Shown piece by piece: positions 53,003 to 62,646 of a stretch of DNA of 64,000 nt. The DNA is taken from contig NZ_JABAIJ010000006.1 of assembly GCF_012641435.1 (NCBI RefSeq), positions 404,036 to 468,035 of the forward strand, given 5' to 3'. The stretch comes from Rhizobium sp. P38BS-XIX (GTDB taxonomy: Bacteria; Pseudomonadota; Alphaproteobacteria; Rhizobiales; Rhizobiaceae). Both the position numbers and the translations under genes were made by a program. How positions within the stretch are numbered: the stretch's first letter is position 1; every line of letters begins with the position of its first letter. The notes beneath the pieces are model-generated. The model saw only the letters and a program-made list of their open reading frames with translations, was not told the origin of the DNA and ran no database searches.

Positions 53003-55297
53003 ATGCAAGCTGTCAAATCCAACGCTAAGCTGATCGAAATGATTCTTGAGTCTTGCGGCTACGGAAAGTTGCTGCAGATTGGTAGCAATGTTGAATCTTT
53101 GCTGCCGGGCCTGATCGCGCAAGGCGTTGACGCACATACGATCCACAAGTCTGGGACGGATGCAGACCTCATCAATGCGGATGCCCATGATCGAGAGCCC
53201 GACAGCTCGTTTTTAGAGCTACCTTTTGCTGATGAGTACTTTGAAACAATTGTGTCGATCGGTGGCCTTGAAAAGCTGGCAACCAATAAAGTTGCGGTAG
53301 CTTTGGGTGAACTTTATCGAGTCTCATCCCGCTATGTCTTTTTGCGCCTGGCGACAGGACAAAGCCCGGAAGCGCATTTGCTACAAACTCGCCAAGATAG
53401 AACTTGGTGGGAAACACGCTGCTTTGAAGCTGGCTTTCGCAAGCACCCGCTATTTTATCAAGTCAATCCGTACGAGTCGCTAAACAGCGACGGCAGCGAA
53501 ATCTTGATCGCCCTTGAAAAGGCTCCGAAAGCGGCGCTGCAACATTTCGACTTATTGGTTCTTGCCGAAGAGCGTTTGTTGCATACCGATATGCTTCGAG
53601 AAACTGGCCGAAGAAGCGATGCGCACTGCATTCGATATCACAAGGCGGTGGAGTATATTCGTCCAGGAGATCGTGTGCTCGACGTCGCTTGCGGTCTCGG
53701 CTACGGGAGCCACATTTTATACAGCTCTTCCAGCGCCCGATCGGTGATCGGAATCGATCTGAGCGATTTCAGCATCGACTATGCAAACGCGCATTACGGG
53801 AGATCGGATGCAGTTCGGTTTGAGGTAGGCGACGCGCAAGCGCTTTCGCAAATACCCGACAACAGTATCGATTTCATAACCGCATTCGAGACGATAGAGC
53901 ATGTTCCTGATCCGGATGAGTATCTGACCCAGCTTAAACGCGTCCTCAAGCCATCAGGCCGATTGATGGTCTGTGCACCCAACAACTGGGTTGACGAAAC
54001 TGGCAAGGATCCCAACCCCTATCATCTTCACGTCTATACATGGGCACGCCTCATCGAGGAATGCGGATCGCACTTCCTGCTTGAAAAAGGCTTCTTCCAA
54101 ACGGCCGGCGGCGGGATGCGCTATCATCACTCGCCTCGCGGTTGGGTCGAAGCAATACCCAAAAGAGAGTGTGAACAGGACGGAGAATGGGTCTTGCTCT
54201 TGTGCATGGCTGACCCAATCAACGGCAAAGATGTCGCCTATGAGGAGACCTCCTGGAGCCAACCAGACTCCCCGGACTTCAACGTGTCCGCTTTTGCGCG
54301 AGACTATAAAAACCCCTGGCTCGTAAAAGGCATGATCGCCATCGGCATGCGTGCGCAGTCGGAAGACCTCCTGCAGGATATGCAAAAAAGCGTTCTCGAA
54401 ATGGCCGACCCCACGTCAACAGACTTTGCCAGCGCTTTGTGCGGCCAAGTCTATGCACTGGCAAAACAGGGTAGGTTGACAGACACGACACTTGAGGAAA
54501 TTCGAGCGTCCGCGCTTCGCTACGCTGGGATCATAAAACCATCACCACATCAACTGCGTTGGCAGGTATCGCTGCTCTTTGCGGTCGGCGAAGTGGCCAG
54601 AAAATCCGGAAATTTGGATGATGCCGAGCGCTTTTATTCTATGTGTGCGGCGATCGATGTTACGCCCTACAGCGCGTTGCTTGGCAATAAGACGCTTGAT
54701 GCACTTTATTGGCTAAGCATCCTTGCCGTCGCCAAACACAACATTGAACAAGCAAGAGCATACTTGGAGAAAAGTGTCCTCGAAGCACAGCGCTTAATGT
54801 CTGCTCCCTGGTTGAACATGATCGGCAACTCGTCACGACCACTGCCTTTCGGTTTCCCGGAGCTGTCTCAGCTTATGGACAGGGCTGCACGCGCAGCCTA
54901 CATGCTGAATGCTCTGGATGAGTGTCAAGCAAAGCCGGGACTTTTCCATCATGAGAGCCAAGGCTTCTTTGAGCGGCAATTAAGCTTTGCAAGCGTCAGA
55001 TCAAGAGATCTGGAAGCTAACGTCGACCTCCTAGCCCGCAATCTCACCGAAGCAGAAACTTCCAAGCAGGAGCTAGCGCGGCAAGTAAGCGAAACTGAAG
55101 AAAGAGCGCAGGATCTTGGACGGCAAGTTATTGAAACGGAAGCGCGCGCCCAGGATTTTGCCCGACAGGTCGTCGCTTTAAATGCGCAACTCTTGAAGCT
55201 GGCAAATGCACAAGGCTCGCTCTGCTTCCAAATCATGCGCGGATTTCGTTTCATTTCGCGCAGAATTTCCAGACTGATCTCGAAGAACAACTCATGA
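53003..55297 (+). CDS. Large methyltransferase with TPR-like middle and C-terminal coiled coil (candidate chain terminator)
   Basis: The protein has 764 residues. Residues 1-165 look like a methyltransferase fold without a proper SAM loop (LLQIGSN). Residues 200-390 are a complete SAM methyltransferase (VLDVACGLGYGSHIL, FITAFETIEHVPDPDEYL). Residues about 430-640 are helical and TPR-like. Residues 690-731 are three 14-residue tandem repeats of a coiled coil (ELARQVSETEERAQ and two variants). The tail FRFISRRISRLISK is a basic amphipathic helix. The design recalls WbdD, whose coiled coil sets O-antigen length. The 3' end overlaps the next gene by four bases. Confidence 0.8.
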   Translation: MQAVKSNAKLIEMILESCGYGKLLQIGSNVESLLPGLIAQGVDAHTIHKSGTDADLINADAHDREPDSSFLELPFADEYFETIVSIGGLEKLATNKVAVALGELYRVSSRYVFLRLATGQSPEAHLLQTRQDRTWWETRCFEAGFRKHPLFYQVNPYESLNSDGSEILIALEKAPKAALQHFDLLVLAEERLLHTDMLRETGRRSDAHCIRYHKAVEYIRPGDRVLDVACGLGYGSHILYSSSSARSVIGIDLSDFSIDYANAHYGRSDAVRFEVGDAQALSQIPDNSIDFITAFETIEHVPDPDEYLTQLKRVLKPSGRLMVCAPNNWVDETGKDPNPYHLHVYTWARLIEECGSHFLLEKGFFQTAGGGMRYHHSPRGWVEAIPKRECEQDGEWVLLLCMADPINGKDVAYEETSWSQPDSPDFNVSAFARDYKNPWLVKGMIAIGMRAQSEDLLQDMQKSVLEMADPTSTDFASALCGQVYALAKQGRLTDTTLEEIRASALRYAGIIKPSPHQLRWQVSLLFAVGEVARKSGNLDDAERFYSMCAAIDVTPYSALLGNKTLDALYWLSILAVAKHNIEQARAYLEKSVLEAQRLMSAPWLNMIGNSSRPLPFGFPELSQLMDRAARAAYMLNALDECQAKPGLFHHESQGFFERQLSFASVRSRDLEANVDLLARNLTEAETSKQELARQVSETEERAQDLGRQVIETEARAQDFARQVVALNAQLLKLANAQGSLCFQIMRGFRFISRRISRLISKNNS
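55070..55195 (+). repeat. Three tandem 42-base units coding a coiled coil
   Basis: Three consecutive 14-residue units share the pattern x-(L/F)-(A/G)-R-Q-V-x-x-x-x-x-x-x-x. The first two are nearly the same in protein, and the third has drifted. Each unit is two heptads. The copy number would set the length of the coil. Confidence 0.8.
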
Positions 55298-58200
55298 CTC
55301 AAATCGCGACCACCGGAATCGTTATTGTCTCTTACAACGCTCCCGACGCGCTCATTGCCACGTTGGCCAGCTTAAGAAGGGCACATAATGAAAGTGCGGT
55401 TAAGCTCATCCTGGTGGACAATGCGTCCAATTCAGACGACCGAAACAAAATAAGAGCGGCTATTACAGCGCACATTTCGGAGGTAGGCACTGACTGGCGC
55501 TATATTGAGGAGCCCGAAAACCTAGGCTTTTCCGGCGGAAACAATGTCGGCATTCGCGAATTTCTCGCCGACGACACGATAACCCACATTTGCCTGCTCA
55601 ACAGCGACGTGATCGTCACGGATCACTGGCTGGACAGGATGTTGGCACATGAAAAAGATATTATCAGTTCAGTCACCAACAAAGCTGACAGCGAACAATG
55701 CATCCCCGTCGATTACAATGCTGACCTTAGCGAGTTTATAGAAGCCGGCAGCATAAGGATTATAGAGGAACCATACCAACGAGCTAAAAAATTCGCTGAC
55801 AGGCGATATGACGCTTGGCAAGGTCACCTTGTGGAAGCGGATGTCACATTCTTCTGCGTTCTGCTGACGAAGAGCGCGTGCGAGAAGATCGGCCTGCTAG
55901 ACGAAACATTTTTCCCCGGTGGCTTCGAAGATGATGACTACTGTTTCCGCGCGCGAAAACTCGGCTACAAAATATTCTTGGCACGTGACACGTTTATCCA
56001 TCACTGGGGTTCAGCGTCCTTCGGTAAGCTTCAATATGAATATTTCAGCGCACGCGCCGAAAAGAACAAACGTTATCTCGAAGAAAAACACGGCATCAAA
56101 TGGAGCAGGCGGTCGGAAAAGCCAATCGTTTCATTTTGCATGGATGCAGCGTTCGCACTTGGTAAACCCTCAGCTTCCGCGAGCCGCACAGATCTCGCAG
56201 CCTACACTCGCAATCTAGATCATCAGATAGACTATTTTGAAACCGAGTTTCGAAATCTGTCCGCAACCTTCGAAGCCTATCGCGACCAAGCTCCCGAAGA
56301 GTTGGGCACGCAGATCGCGACGGCAAGATCGTACGGAGATTTGGCCGACACCTGGATCAAAGTCAAAGCAGCACTCTCTCGGGATATAAAGAAGGAAGAA
56401 GTCAACGAGGAAAGTGTTGAAGCAATCACGGCTGACCTTAGTCGAATAGCAGAGGCGGTACATGATCGCGTTGAAAGCAATTTTGCCATTCATGCCTTCG
56501 TTTCGTCTCTTGAGCGAGACGGCAAAGCCGCTGGACCAAGGCTACGCGTTCCCTCAAGCGCAGCGCCGGCCGGCAAGCCGACAGGCAGAATTTCCAAGCT
56601 CCTCTGGCTTGTGAGACGCGGTGTCGGCTTTCTATGGCAACTCGATGGTATTGTATTCTTTGGAGGGTATTTTTATCCTGAACGACAGAGCGATGGATAT
56701 TTTCAGCGAATCCAAATCATTGATCGTCTTTTTCAGGATCGTTGGCGCATTTATGTCGAAAGCGAGGAGCTGACCGGCCGCAATATTTGGTTTGACCGGC
56801 CAGAGCCGAACGTTCTTGTATTGAGAGTAACAGGCAGCAAAAAGCTGAAAATGCTAGTGCGTATGCTTGCCGCGGCCGCGGTCCTTCGCACGCGCAGGAT
56901 TTATTTCCATAGTGTTTTGCGAATGTACGACAATCGATTTGGGCAGTTTTTGCACCTTCCGTTTGTGCGGAAGGCCGTCGATATTCACGGTGTTGTGCCG
57001 GAAGAATTCCGTATGCACGATGATTTCTACAGTGCGCTTATATACGACAAACAAGAACGTCTGGCGGTTCGGAAAGCGGGCATTGTCATTGTTGTGACAA
57101 AGGCGATGGAAAACTATCTCCGCCAGAAGTTTCGCGGTGCGCTGAAAGCCCGAAGCATCTCATTCCCAATGTTCCCGACATTTACGCCTTCGACGTCAGC
57201 GCGGCCGCTTGAAAACGGAAAGCCGATTGTCGTTTATGCTGGGGGATTGCACCGCTGGCAACAAGTGCCAAAAATGATCGATGCGATCGCGAAAACCGCA
57301 GATCATTGCCAACATCGTTTCTATACGCCGCAACCGGAAGCGGTGAAAGCGATGCTATCGGCAAGTCTGATGAATTCCGTTATCGTGGAATCAAAGACGC
57401 ATGCGGAATTGATGGAGATCTATCCGAACTGCCACTATGGTTTCATCTTACGCGAAGACAGCATAGTGAACAAAGTCGCATGCCCTACCAAGCTGGTCGA
57501 ATACCTGGCTATGGGTATCGTTCCCATTATAGATTCCGAGAATATCGGTGATTTTAAATCGCTCGGCATGCAATACATTACTTTGCCCGATTTCCTCGCG
57601 TCAAAATTACCAGACGAAGAGACCCGGGTGCGGATGGCGAGTGAAAATCTGGCCGTATATGAGAGACTTCAAGACGTCCGCGAGGCGGGCGCAGAGCAGA
57701 TATATCAATTCTTTTCTTCGCGACACAGACCGACCATTCGCTCCAGGATCGCAACAAGATTACGCCGTGTTCTTCCCCCTGAAACGACCAGTGGACGGCT
57801 TGCACGCAGTTTATGGCGAAGAATGTCGCCTAATATCCGTGGGCCCATTGTCGAAGCGGCCGCCAATATCCCTCTAGCGGATCTCTCCACTGTTCCGCAT
57901 GAGTGCGACGTTCTCGTTCAGGTTGACAATTTTGAAGCTGGCGGTCTTGAGAACGTCGTTCTTGATTTGAATGATACGCTTAAGAAAGCAAATTATAAAA
58001 TTGCTCTCCTTGTACTCGGCAATCGCGGACCTGCCGTCGACCAAGCCCGTCGTCGCGGCCAAAAGGTGATTTGCCAAATATATAGCCCATCGGCTTATGA
58101 AAGAATCATCGACCATATCAAACCGAAGCTCGTACTCGCCCATTATTCTACTCATGGATTAAGAGCTTGCAATGACAGGGATATTCCGTTTCTGCAGGTG

Positions 58201-59061
58201 ATTCATAATGTCTACATGTGGCTTAACGACCGCCAACGGCAGGAGTTTTCCGACAACGCAAAACTAACGACCAAGTTCATTGCCGTTTCCGACTATGTCC
58301 GTGATTACAGCATTTCTCGCCTTGGAGTTCCCGAGGAGAAATGCATCGTTGTCCCGAATGGCATCGACTTCGCCCCCTTCCATGATTTTGCGCCTCGTGA
58401 AGCAAGGGAGAGCCTCCGCGAAAAATACGGAATCACTGGAGACGATTTCGTATTTGTCGACATTGGCGCCATAAACCATCAAAAAAACCATCTGGGCACC
58501 TTAAAGGCTTTCGAGATAGCCTCCCGTACGTGCGAAAACGCCAAGCTCGCCATATTGGGTCCGATTTACGAGACCGCATTGATGGATGAGCTGAATGCTT
58601 ACATCGCCACCAAAGGCCTTGAACACAAAGTCATATACTGCGGGGCTGCGCCACGCTCACACGAGCATTTTGCCATGGCTGACGCATTTGTTAGTGGAGC
58701 TTTCTTCGAAGGCGGCCAGCTCATCTTGCTCGAGGCCATTCGCTCAAATCTACCGATTGTAACCAGCCGAGTCGGCTTTGCATCTTCATTTGAGGGGCGA
58801 CCAGGTATCGAAGTCGTTCCCCCTCCACAGGACATCGCACAGTACAAGGGAGAAATTTGGGAGCTGAAATCTACCCAACCGTTTGAAAGTCAAATGGCCG
58901 ACGCAATGATCCGGACTTGGAAAGATCCCGTTCGCCCGAATTTCAGCGATGAGGAACTGAGCAAGCTTGAAAGAAGCACGAGCTATGAACAATATAGCGT
59001 GCTTGTCAGAGCTCAACTTTCACGGAATGAGAAACACGCTGCTGAAGTTCAAACGGCATGA
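55294..59061 (+). CDS. Three-domain glycosyltransferase (GT2 + two GT4-like)
   Basis: The protein has 1255 residues. Domain 1 (1-300) is GT2: IVIVSYNAPDALIATLASL, VDNASN, NLGFSGGNNVGI, LLNSDVIVTDHW and FFPGGFEDDDYCFRARKLGY. Domain 2 (about 440-810) is GT4-like, with PIVVYAGGLHRWQQVPKMIDAI and CPTKLVEYLAMGIVPII. Domain 3 (about 860-1245) is GT4 with VDNFEAGGLENVVLDLND, IVVPNGIDFAPF and GAFFEGGQLILLEAIRSNLPIVTS. It probably adds several linkages of the repeat unit at the cytoplasmic face. It overlaps its neighbours on both sides by four bases. Confidence 0.88.
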   Translation: MTQIATTGIVIVSYNAPDALIATLASLRRAHNESAVKLILVDNASNSDDRNKIRAAITAHISEVGTDWRYIEEPENLGFSGGNNVGIREFLADDTITHICLLNSDVIVTDHWLDRMLAHEKDIISSVTNKADSEQCIPVDYNADLSEFIEAGSIRIIEEPYQRAKKFADRRYDAWQGHLVEADVTFFCVLLTKSACEKIGLLDETFFPGGFEDDDYCFRARKLGYKIFLARDTFIHHWGSASFGKLQYEYFSARAEKNKRYLEEKHGIKWSRRSEKPIVSFCMDAAFALGKPSASASRTDLAAYTRNLDHQIDYFETEFRNLSATFEAYRDQAPEELGTQIATARSYGDLADTWIKVKAALSRDIKKEEVNEESVEAITADLSRIAEAVHDRVESNFAIHAFVSSLERDGKAAGPRLRVPSSAAPAGKPTGRISKLLWLVRRGVGFLWQLDGIVFFGGYFYPERQSDGYFQRIQIIDRLFQDRWRIYVESEELTGRNIWFDRPEPNVLVLRVTGSKKLKMLVRMLAAAAVLRTRRIYFHSVLRMYDNRFGQFLHLPFVRKAVDIHGVVPEEFRMHDDFYSALIYDKQERLAVRKAGIVIVVTKAMENYLRQKFRGALKARSISFPMFPTFTPSTSARPLENGKPIVVYAGGLHRWQQVPKMIDAIAKTADHCQHRFYTPQPEAVKAMLSASLMNSVIVESKTHAELMEIYPNCHYGFILREDSIVNKVACPTKLVEYLAMGIVPIIDSENIGDFKSLGMQYITLPDFLASKLPDEETRVRMASENLAVYERLQDVREAGAEQIYQFFSSRHRPTIRSRIATRLRRVLPPETTSGRLARSLWRRMSPNIRGPIVEAAANIPLADLSTVPHECDVLVQVDNFEAGGLENVVLDLNDTLKKANYKIALLVLGNRGPAVDQARRRGQKVICQIYSPSAYERIIDHIKPKLVLAHYSTHGLRACNDRDIPFLQVIHNVYMWLNDRQRQEFSDNAKLTTKFIAVSDYVRDYSISRLGVPEEKCIVVPNGIDFAPFHDFAPREARESLREKYGITGDDFVFVDIGAINHQKNHLGTLKAFEIASRTCENAKLAILGPIYETALMDELNAYIATKGLEHKVIYCGAAPRSHEHFAMADAFVSGAFFEGGQLILLEAIRSNLPIVTSRVGFASSFEGRPGIEVVPPPQDIAQYKGEIWELKSTQPFESQMADAMIRTWKDPVRPNFSDEELSKLERSTSYEQYSVLVRAQLSRNEKHAAEVQTA

Positions 59062-60344
59062 TGTCTCACTGGAAAGGACTAATCAGAAGTATCGTATACG
59101 CCAGTTCCCGGAAAATATTCTGGATACTGCCAGCGCCGTTGCGTCATCATTTGCACGGCTTTCGGCATTCCATCGTACGATGGCTTCGTAAAGGAGGCAG
59201 CCAGGGACAGATGCAGGCTGGCGATATCGGCTGGGAGCGCTTTGGTGATGAAGTGCTTAGCGATCGAAGCCATCGTCTCATCTTTATTCTGGAAGCGAGC
59301 ATTGACTGGAACGTCACTCTTTATCAGCGGCCGCACCACATGGCGCTTGCGCTCGGCAAACTAGGTTGCCTAGTGTTGTATCGCACGACGGGAGATGGAG
59401 TTGTCGGCTTCCGTTCTATCGGGACCAACGTCTGGCTTACGAACGATCCCAAGGTGGAAGCGATTGACGGTGCCGTTCGCTGCTTTTACAGCACAACCTT
59501 ATTTGCCGAAGACCGAGACTTTTTGTCCGCCAAGAAAAGTGGTTTCGTCACTTACGAATACATCGATCACATCGACGCCTCCATTTCTGGGGGAACGTCT
59601 AGCCTCAGGCGATTGTTGAAACTGAAGCAAGTGGCATTTGCCAATGCTGATCTCGTCGTCTCTTCGGCAAAATTGCTACAGGAAGAAGCGGTCCAAGCAT
59701 GTGGCGCGGCGCGCTGTGTTTTCGTCCCCAATGGCGTCGATGTCGCTCACTATCGAAATGAAGGCCACGCGACTTACGACATTTCATCGGCCTTGCAGGC
59801 GTTCAAAGATAGCCATCGAAATATTGTTGGTTACTTCGGCGCTATAGCGCCATGGCTTTGGTATGAGCTTGTAGCCGAGATCAGTGAGATGATGCCAGAC
59901 GTTGGTTTCGTCTTCATCGGTCCCGATTACAGTGGTTGCATACCTCTGCTTCCGCGCAGAAGTAACGTGCTCTACTTGGGGCCGGTTGATTACAAGAATC
60001 TACCGTCGTACGCACGCCTTTTCGATGCCTGCTTTATACCCTTCGTCATGGGCGACATAGCGCGCGCCACATCGCCACTAAAGCTATTTGAATACTTTGC
60101 CCTCGAAAAACCTGTTGTCGTGACTGGTGACATGCAGGAATGCGTTGTGTACGAGGAGGTATTTTCGGGGAACAATGCTATTGAGTTCGCTCGGGCCATT
60201 GAGAATGCGTTGAATGTTCGGAATGATCCTTCTTTTAAGCGGCGCCTAAGCGATCTTGCCGACGCAAACAGATGGGATATACGAGCTGAAACCTACGTTT
60301 CGAAAATAGAATCCCTGATTGCAAGTGCAGACCCTGTTCCCTGA
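59058..60344 (+). CDS. Glycosyltransferase (GT4-like, TuaH type)
   Basis: The 428-residue protein has a basic, hydrophobic N-terminus. The TuaH-like segment NVTLYQRPHHMALALGKLG follows, then VFVPNGVDVAHY, NIVGYFGAIAPWLWYELVAEIS and SPLKLFEYFALEKPVVVT in the nucleotide-sugar-binding half. Donor and acceptor are unknown. It overlaps the preceding gene by four bases and ends about eight bases before the next start. Confidence 0.85.
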   Translation: MMSHWKGLIRSIVYASSRKIFWILPAPLRHHLHGFRHSIVRWLRKGGSQGQMQAGDIGWERFGDEVLSDRSHRLIFILEASIDWNVTLYQRPHHMALALGKLGCLVLYRTTGDGVVGFRSIGTNVWLTNDPKVEAIDGAVRCFYSTTLFAEDRDFLSAKKSGFVTYEYIDHIDASISGGTSSLRRLLKLKQVAFANADLVVSSAKLLQEEAVQACGAARCVFVPNGVDVAHYRNEGHATYDISSALQAFKDSHRNIVGYFGAIAPWLWYELVAEISEMMPDVGFVFIGPDYSGCIPLLPRRSNVLYLGPVDYKNLPSYARLFDACFIPFVMGDIARATSPLKLFEYFALEKPVVVTGDMQECVVYEEVFSGNNAIEFARAIENALNVRNDPSFKRRLSDLADANRWDIRAETYVSKIESLIASADPVP

Positions 60345-60351
60345 GGTTCCC

Positions 60352-61452
60352 ATGAAGAAAAAAGTCATCTGCGTTGCCGGTACCCGACCCGAGGCCATCA
60401 AAATGGCTCCAGTCATTCTCGCGCTGAAGCAAGAGGCTTGGTCTGACGTAAAAGTCTTGGCAACAGCCCAACACCGCCAAATGCTCGATCAGGTTTTGGA
60501 GTTCTTCGATATAAAGCCGGATATCGATTTGGACATCATGCGTCCAAATCAGACCCTAGCTGGTTTGACCGCTCGCCTGCTCTTGGCAATCGATGAAGTT
60601 CTGGAAACGGAAAAACCCGATGTCGTCCTCGTACAGGGTGATACAACGACCGTGATGACTGTCGCTTTGGCGTGCTTTTATCGTCGTATTCCGATTGGGC
60701 ACGTTGAGGCAGGTTTACGCACTTGGGATATTCAAAATCCTTTTCCCGAAGAAGCCAATCGGGTCATAGCGGGTAAACTCGCCAAGTGGCACTTCGCTCC
60801 GACCGAGGGCGCAAGGCAAAATCTTCTGAAGGAAGGGGTTGCAGAAAGCGATGTGCTTGTTACCGGCAATACGGTGATAGACGCTCTGCTTATGACGGCG
60901 GCCAAGCCATTGGAAACCACCGTCGTCCTCGATGACAGCAAGCGATTGGTGATGGTGACATCCCATCGACGCGAAAACTTCGGGAAGCCCTTCAGAAATA
61001 TTTGCGAAGCCCTAAAAACTCTCGCGGACAACAACCCGGATGTCCAATTTCTCTATCCGGTTCATCCTAACCCGAACGTAAAGGATGTGGCGCATGAGGT
61101 CTTGGGATCTGTTTCCAATTTCATATTGTGCGAACCGTTGGACTATGCACCTTTCGTAGCCGCCATGAAGCGCGCATACCTTATTTTGACGGATTCTGGT
61201 GGTGTTCAAGAGGAAGCGCCAGCGCTTGGAAAACCGGTTTTGGTCTTGCGCGACGAAACTGAGCGACCGGAAGCCGTGGCACAAGGTGTCGTGAAACTCG
61301 TCGGGGCAAACTATGAGAATATTGTCCGCGAAGCGCAGCGACTTCTGGACGATGAGGTAGCATATAGTGAAATGGCACGGGGCGTTTCACCCTATGGAGA
61401 TGGTCTCGCTTCGAAACGCGTAGCCGAAACCTTGCGAGAGTTTTTTACTTGA
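60352..61452 (+). CDS. wecB: UDP-N-acetylglucosamine 2-epimerase (non-hydrolysing)
   Basis: The 366-residue enzyme has VAGTRPEAIKMAPVILAL at the N-terminus, VQGDTTTVMT, HVEAGLRTWD, PEEANRVI, VTSHRRENFG and LTDSGGVQEEAPALGKPVLVLRDETERPE, all WecB signatures. It makes UDP-ManNAc from UDP-GlcNAc. Together with a 6-dehydrogenase this would give ManNAcA; the dehydrogenase at 45678 may or may not be the partner. The ATG at 60352 follows TGAGG; the longer frame from 60319 lies in the previous gene's end. Confidence 0.94.
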   Translation: MKKKVICVAGTRPEAIKMAPVILALKQEAWSDVKVLATAQHRQMLDQVLEFFDIKPDIDLDIMRPNQTLAGLTARLLLAIDEVLETEKPDVVLVQGDTTTVMTVALACFYRRIPIGHVEAGLRTWDIQNPFPEEANRVIAGKLAKWHFAPTEGARQNLLKEGVAESDVLVTGNTVIDALLMTAAKPLETTVVLDDSKRLVMVTSHRRENFGKPFRNICEALKTLADNNPDVQFLYPVHPNPNVKDVAHEVLGSVSNFILCEPLDYAPFVAAMKRAYLILTDSGGVQEEAPALGKPVLVLRDETERPEAVAQGVVKLVGANYENIVREAQRLLDDEVAYSEMARGVSPYGDGLASKRVAETLREFFT

Positions 61453-62564
61453 CGCGCTTGGTTTATCTGTCGCCTGTACCGTGGGCCAGCTTTGCCCAGC
61501 GACCTCACAAGTTTGCGGAATGGTTTCACTTGCGTACTGGAGGGAACGTTCTTTGGATCGATCCTTACCCGACGCGGCTCCCTAAACCGATTGACTTCAA
61601 GCGCCGCAACGCGCCGATGAGTGGCAAATCCACAAATCTTGACGCATGGATAGAGGTGATTAAACCTAGAGCTGTACCAATCGAGCCCATACCTATATTG
61701 TCATCAGTCAACAGGTTCATGTGGGCCGCGATATTTTCCGAAGTGAAGCGCTTTGTGGAAGGAAACGATGCGCTAATCGCGGCTGGAAAACCAAGCCTTC
61801 TGGCGAACCTTCTGGTGTCAGAATATCCTAACATACCTTCCTTGTATGATGCCATGGACGAATTTCCTGCGTTCTATAGCGGCTTATCAAAAGCGGTTAT
61901 GAGAAGACGGGAAAAAAACCTCGCCGGGAAATGCACCCATATGTGGGTAAGCAGCACGCGCTTGCAAACACACTGGAGCAAACTGCGATCCGACCTTAAC
62001 TTTGTGCCAAACGGCCTTGAGCCCACTTTGTATTCGACCATAAATAAGGTCCGAAATGCCGAGAGCAGAAAGATATTTGGCTACATTGGCACAATCGCTC
62101 AGTGGTTTGATTGGGAGTGGGTCATTAAATTGGCAAACGCCAGACCAAATGATCTCGTAAGGGTGATCGGTCCGGTATTTGCACCCCCTCCCCGATTGCT
62201 TCCCAACAATATCGAGCTTTTGCCTCCGTGCGCTCATGAAGAAGCCATCAGTGCTATGGCGAAGTTTGACGTTGGAATAATTCCATTTCAAAACAATAAC
62301 TTGACTGCTTCGGTGGATCCGATCAAGTTCTATGAATACCGTGCAATGTCGCTTCCAGTGATCTCAACAGATTTTGGCGAGATGTCGTTGCGGGAAGAAT
62401 CTCAAGGCACATTTATAAGTCGATCTCTTACGGATATTGAGCATCTGGCACACGACGCTCTCTTGCATCAAGATGCTCCTGAATTCGTACAGTCATTCAT
62501 CAAGGAAAATGGGTGGCCCCAGCGGTTTGATAGCGCAAACTTGCTCAAAAATGCGCATCTATAA
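61449..62564 (+). CDS. Glycosyltransferase (GT4-like, TuaH type)
   Basis: The 371-residue protein starts at a TTG that overlaps the wecB stop by four bases. It begins LVYLSPVPWASFAQRPHKFAEWF and has WIDPYPTRLP, VPNGLEPTLY, IFGYIGTIAQWFDWEWVIKLA and VDPIKFYEYRAMSLPVISTD. It is a diverged sister of the protein at 59058, sharing the RPH-K-A and W(x)W(E) segments, so the two probably arose by duplication. The linkage it makes is unknown. Confidence 0.84.
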   Translation: MTRLVYLSPVPWASFAQRPHKFAEWFHLRTGGNVLWIDPYPTRLPKPIDFKRRNAPMSGKSTNLDAWIEVIKPRAVPIEPIPILSSVNRFMWAAIFSEVKRFVEGNDALIAAGKPSLLANLLVSEYPNIPSLYDAMDEFPAFYSGLSKAVMRRREKNLAGKCTHMWVSSTRLQTHWSKLRSDLNFVPNGLEPTLYSTINKVRNAESRKIFGYIGTIAQWFDWEWVIKLANARPNDLVRVIGPVFAPPPRLLPNNIELLPPCAHEEAISAMAKFDVGIIPFQNNNLTASVDPIKFYEYRAMSLPVISTDFGEMSLREESQGTFISRSLTDIEHLAHDALLHQDAPEFVQSFIKENGWPQRFDSANLLKNAHL

Positions 62565-62646
62565 CCGCATAATTATTTGATGATCGCCAGCTGGAGACAG
62601 CGCAAAAATGATCGACTTTGCTCAAGACCAACGACAGAATTGAACG

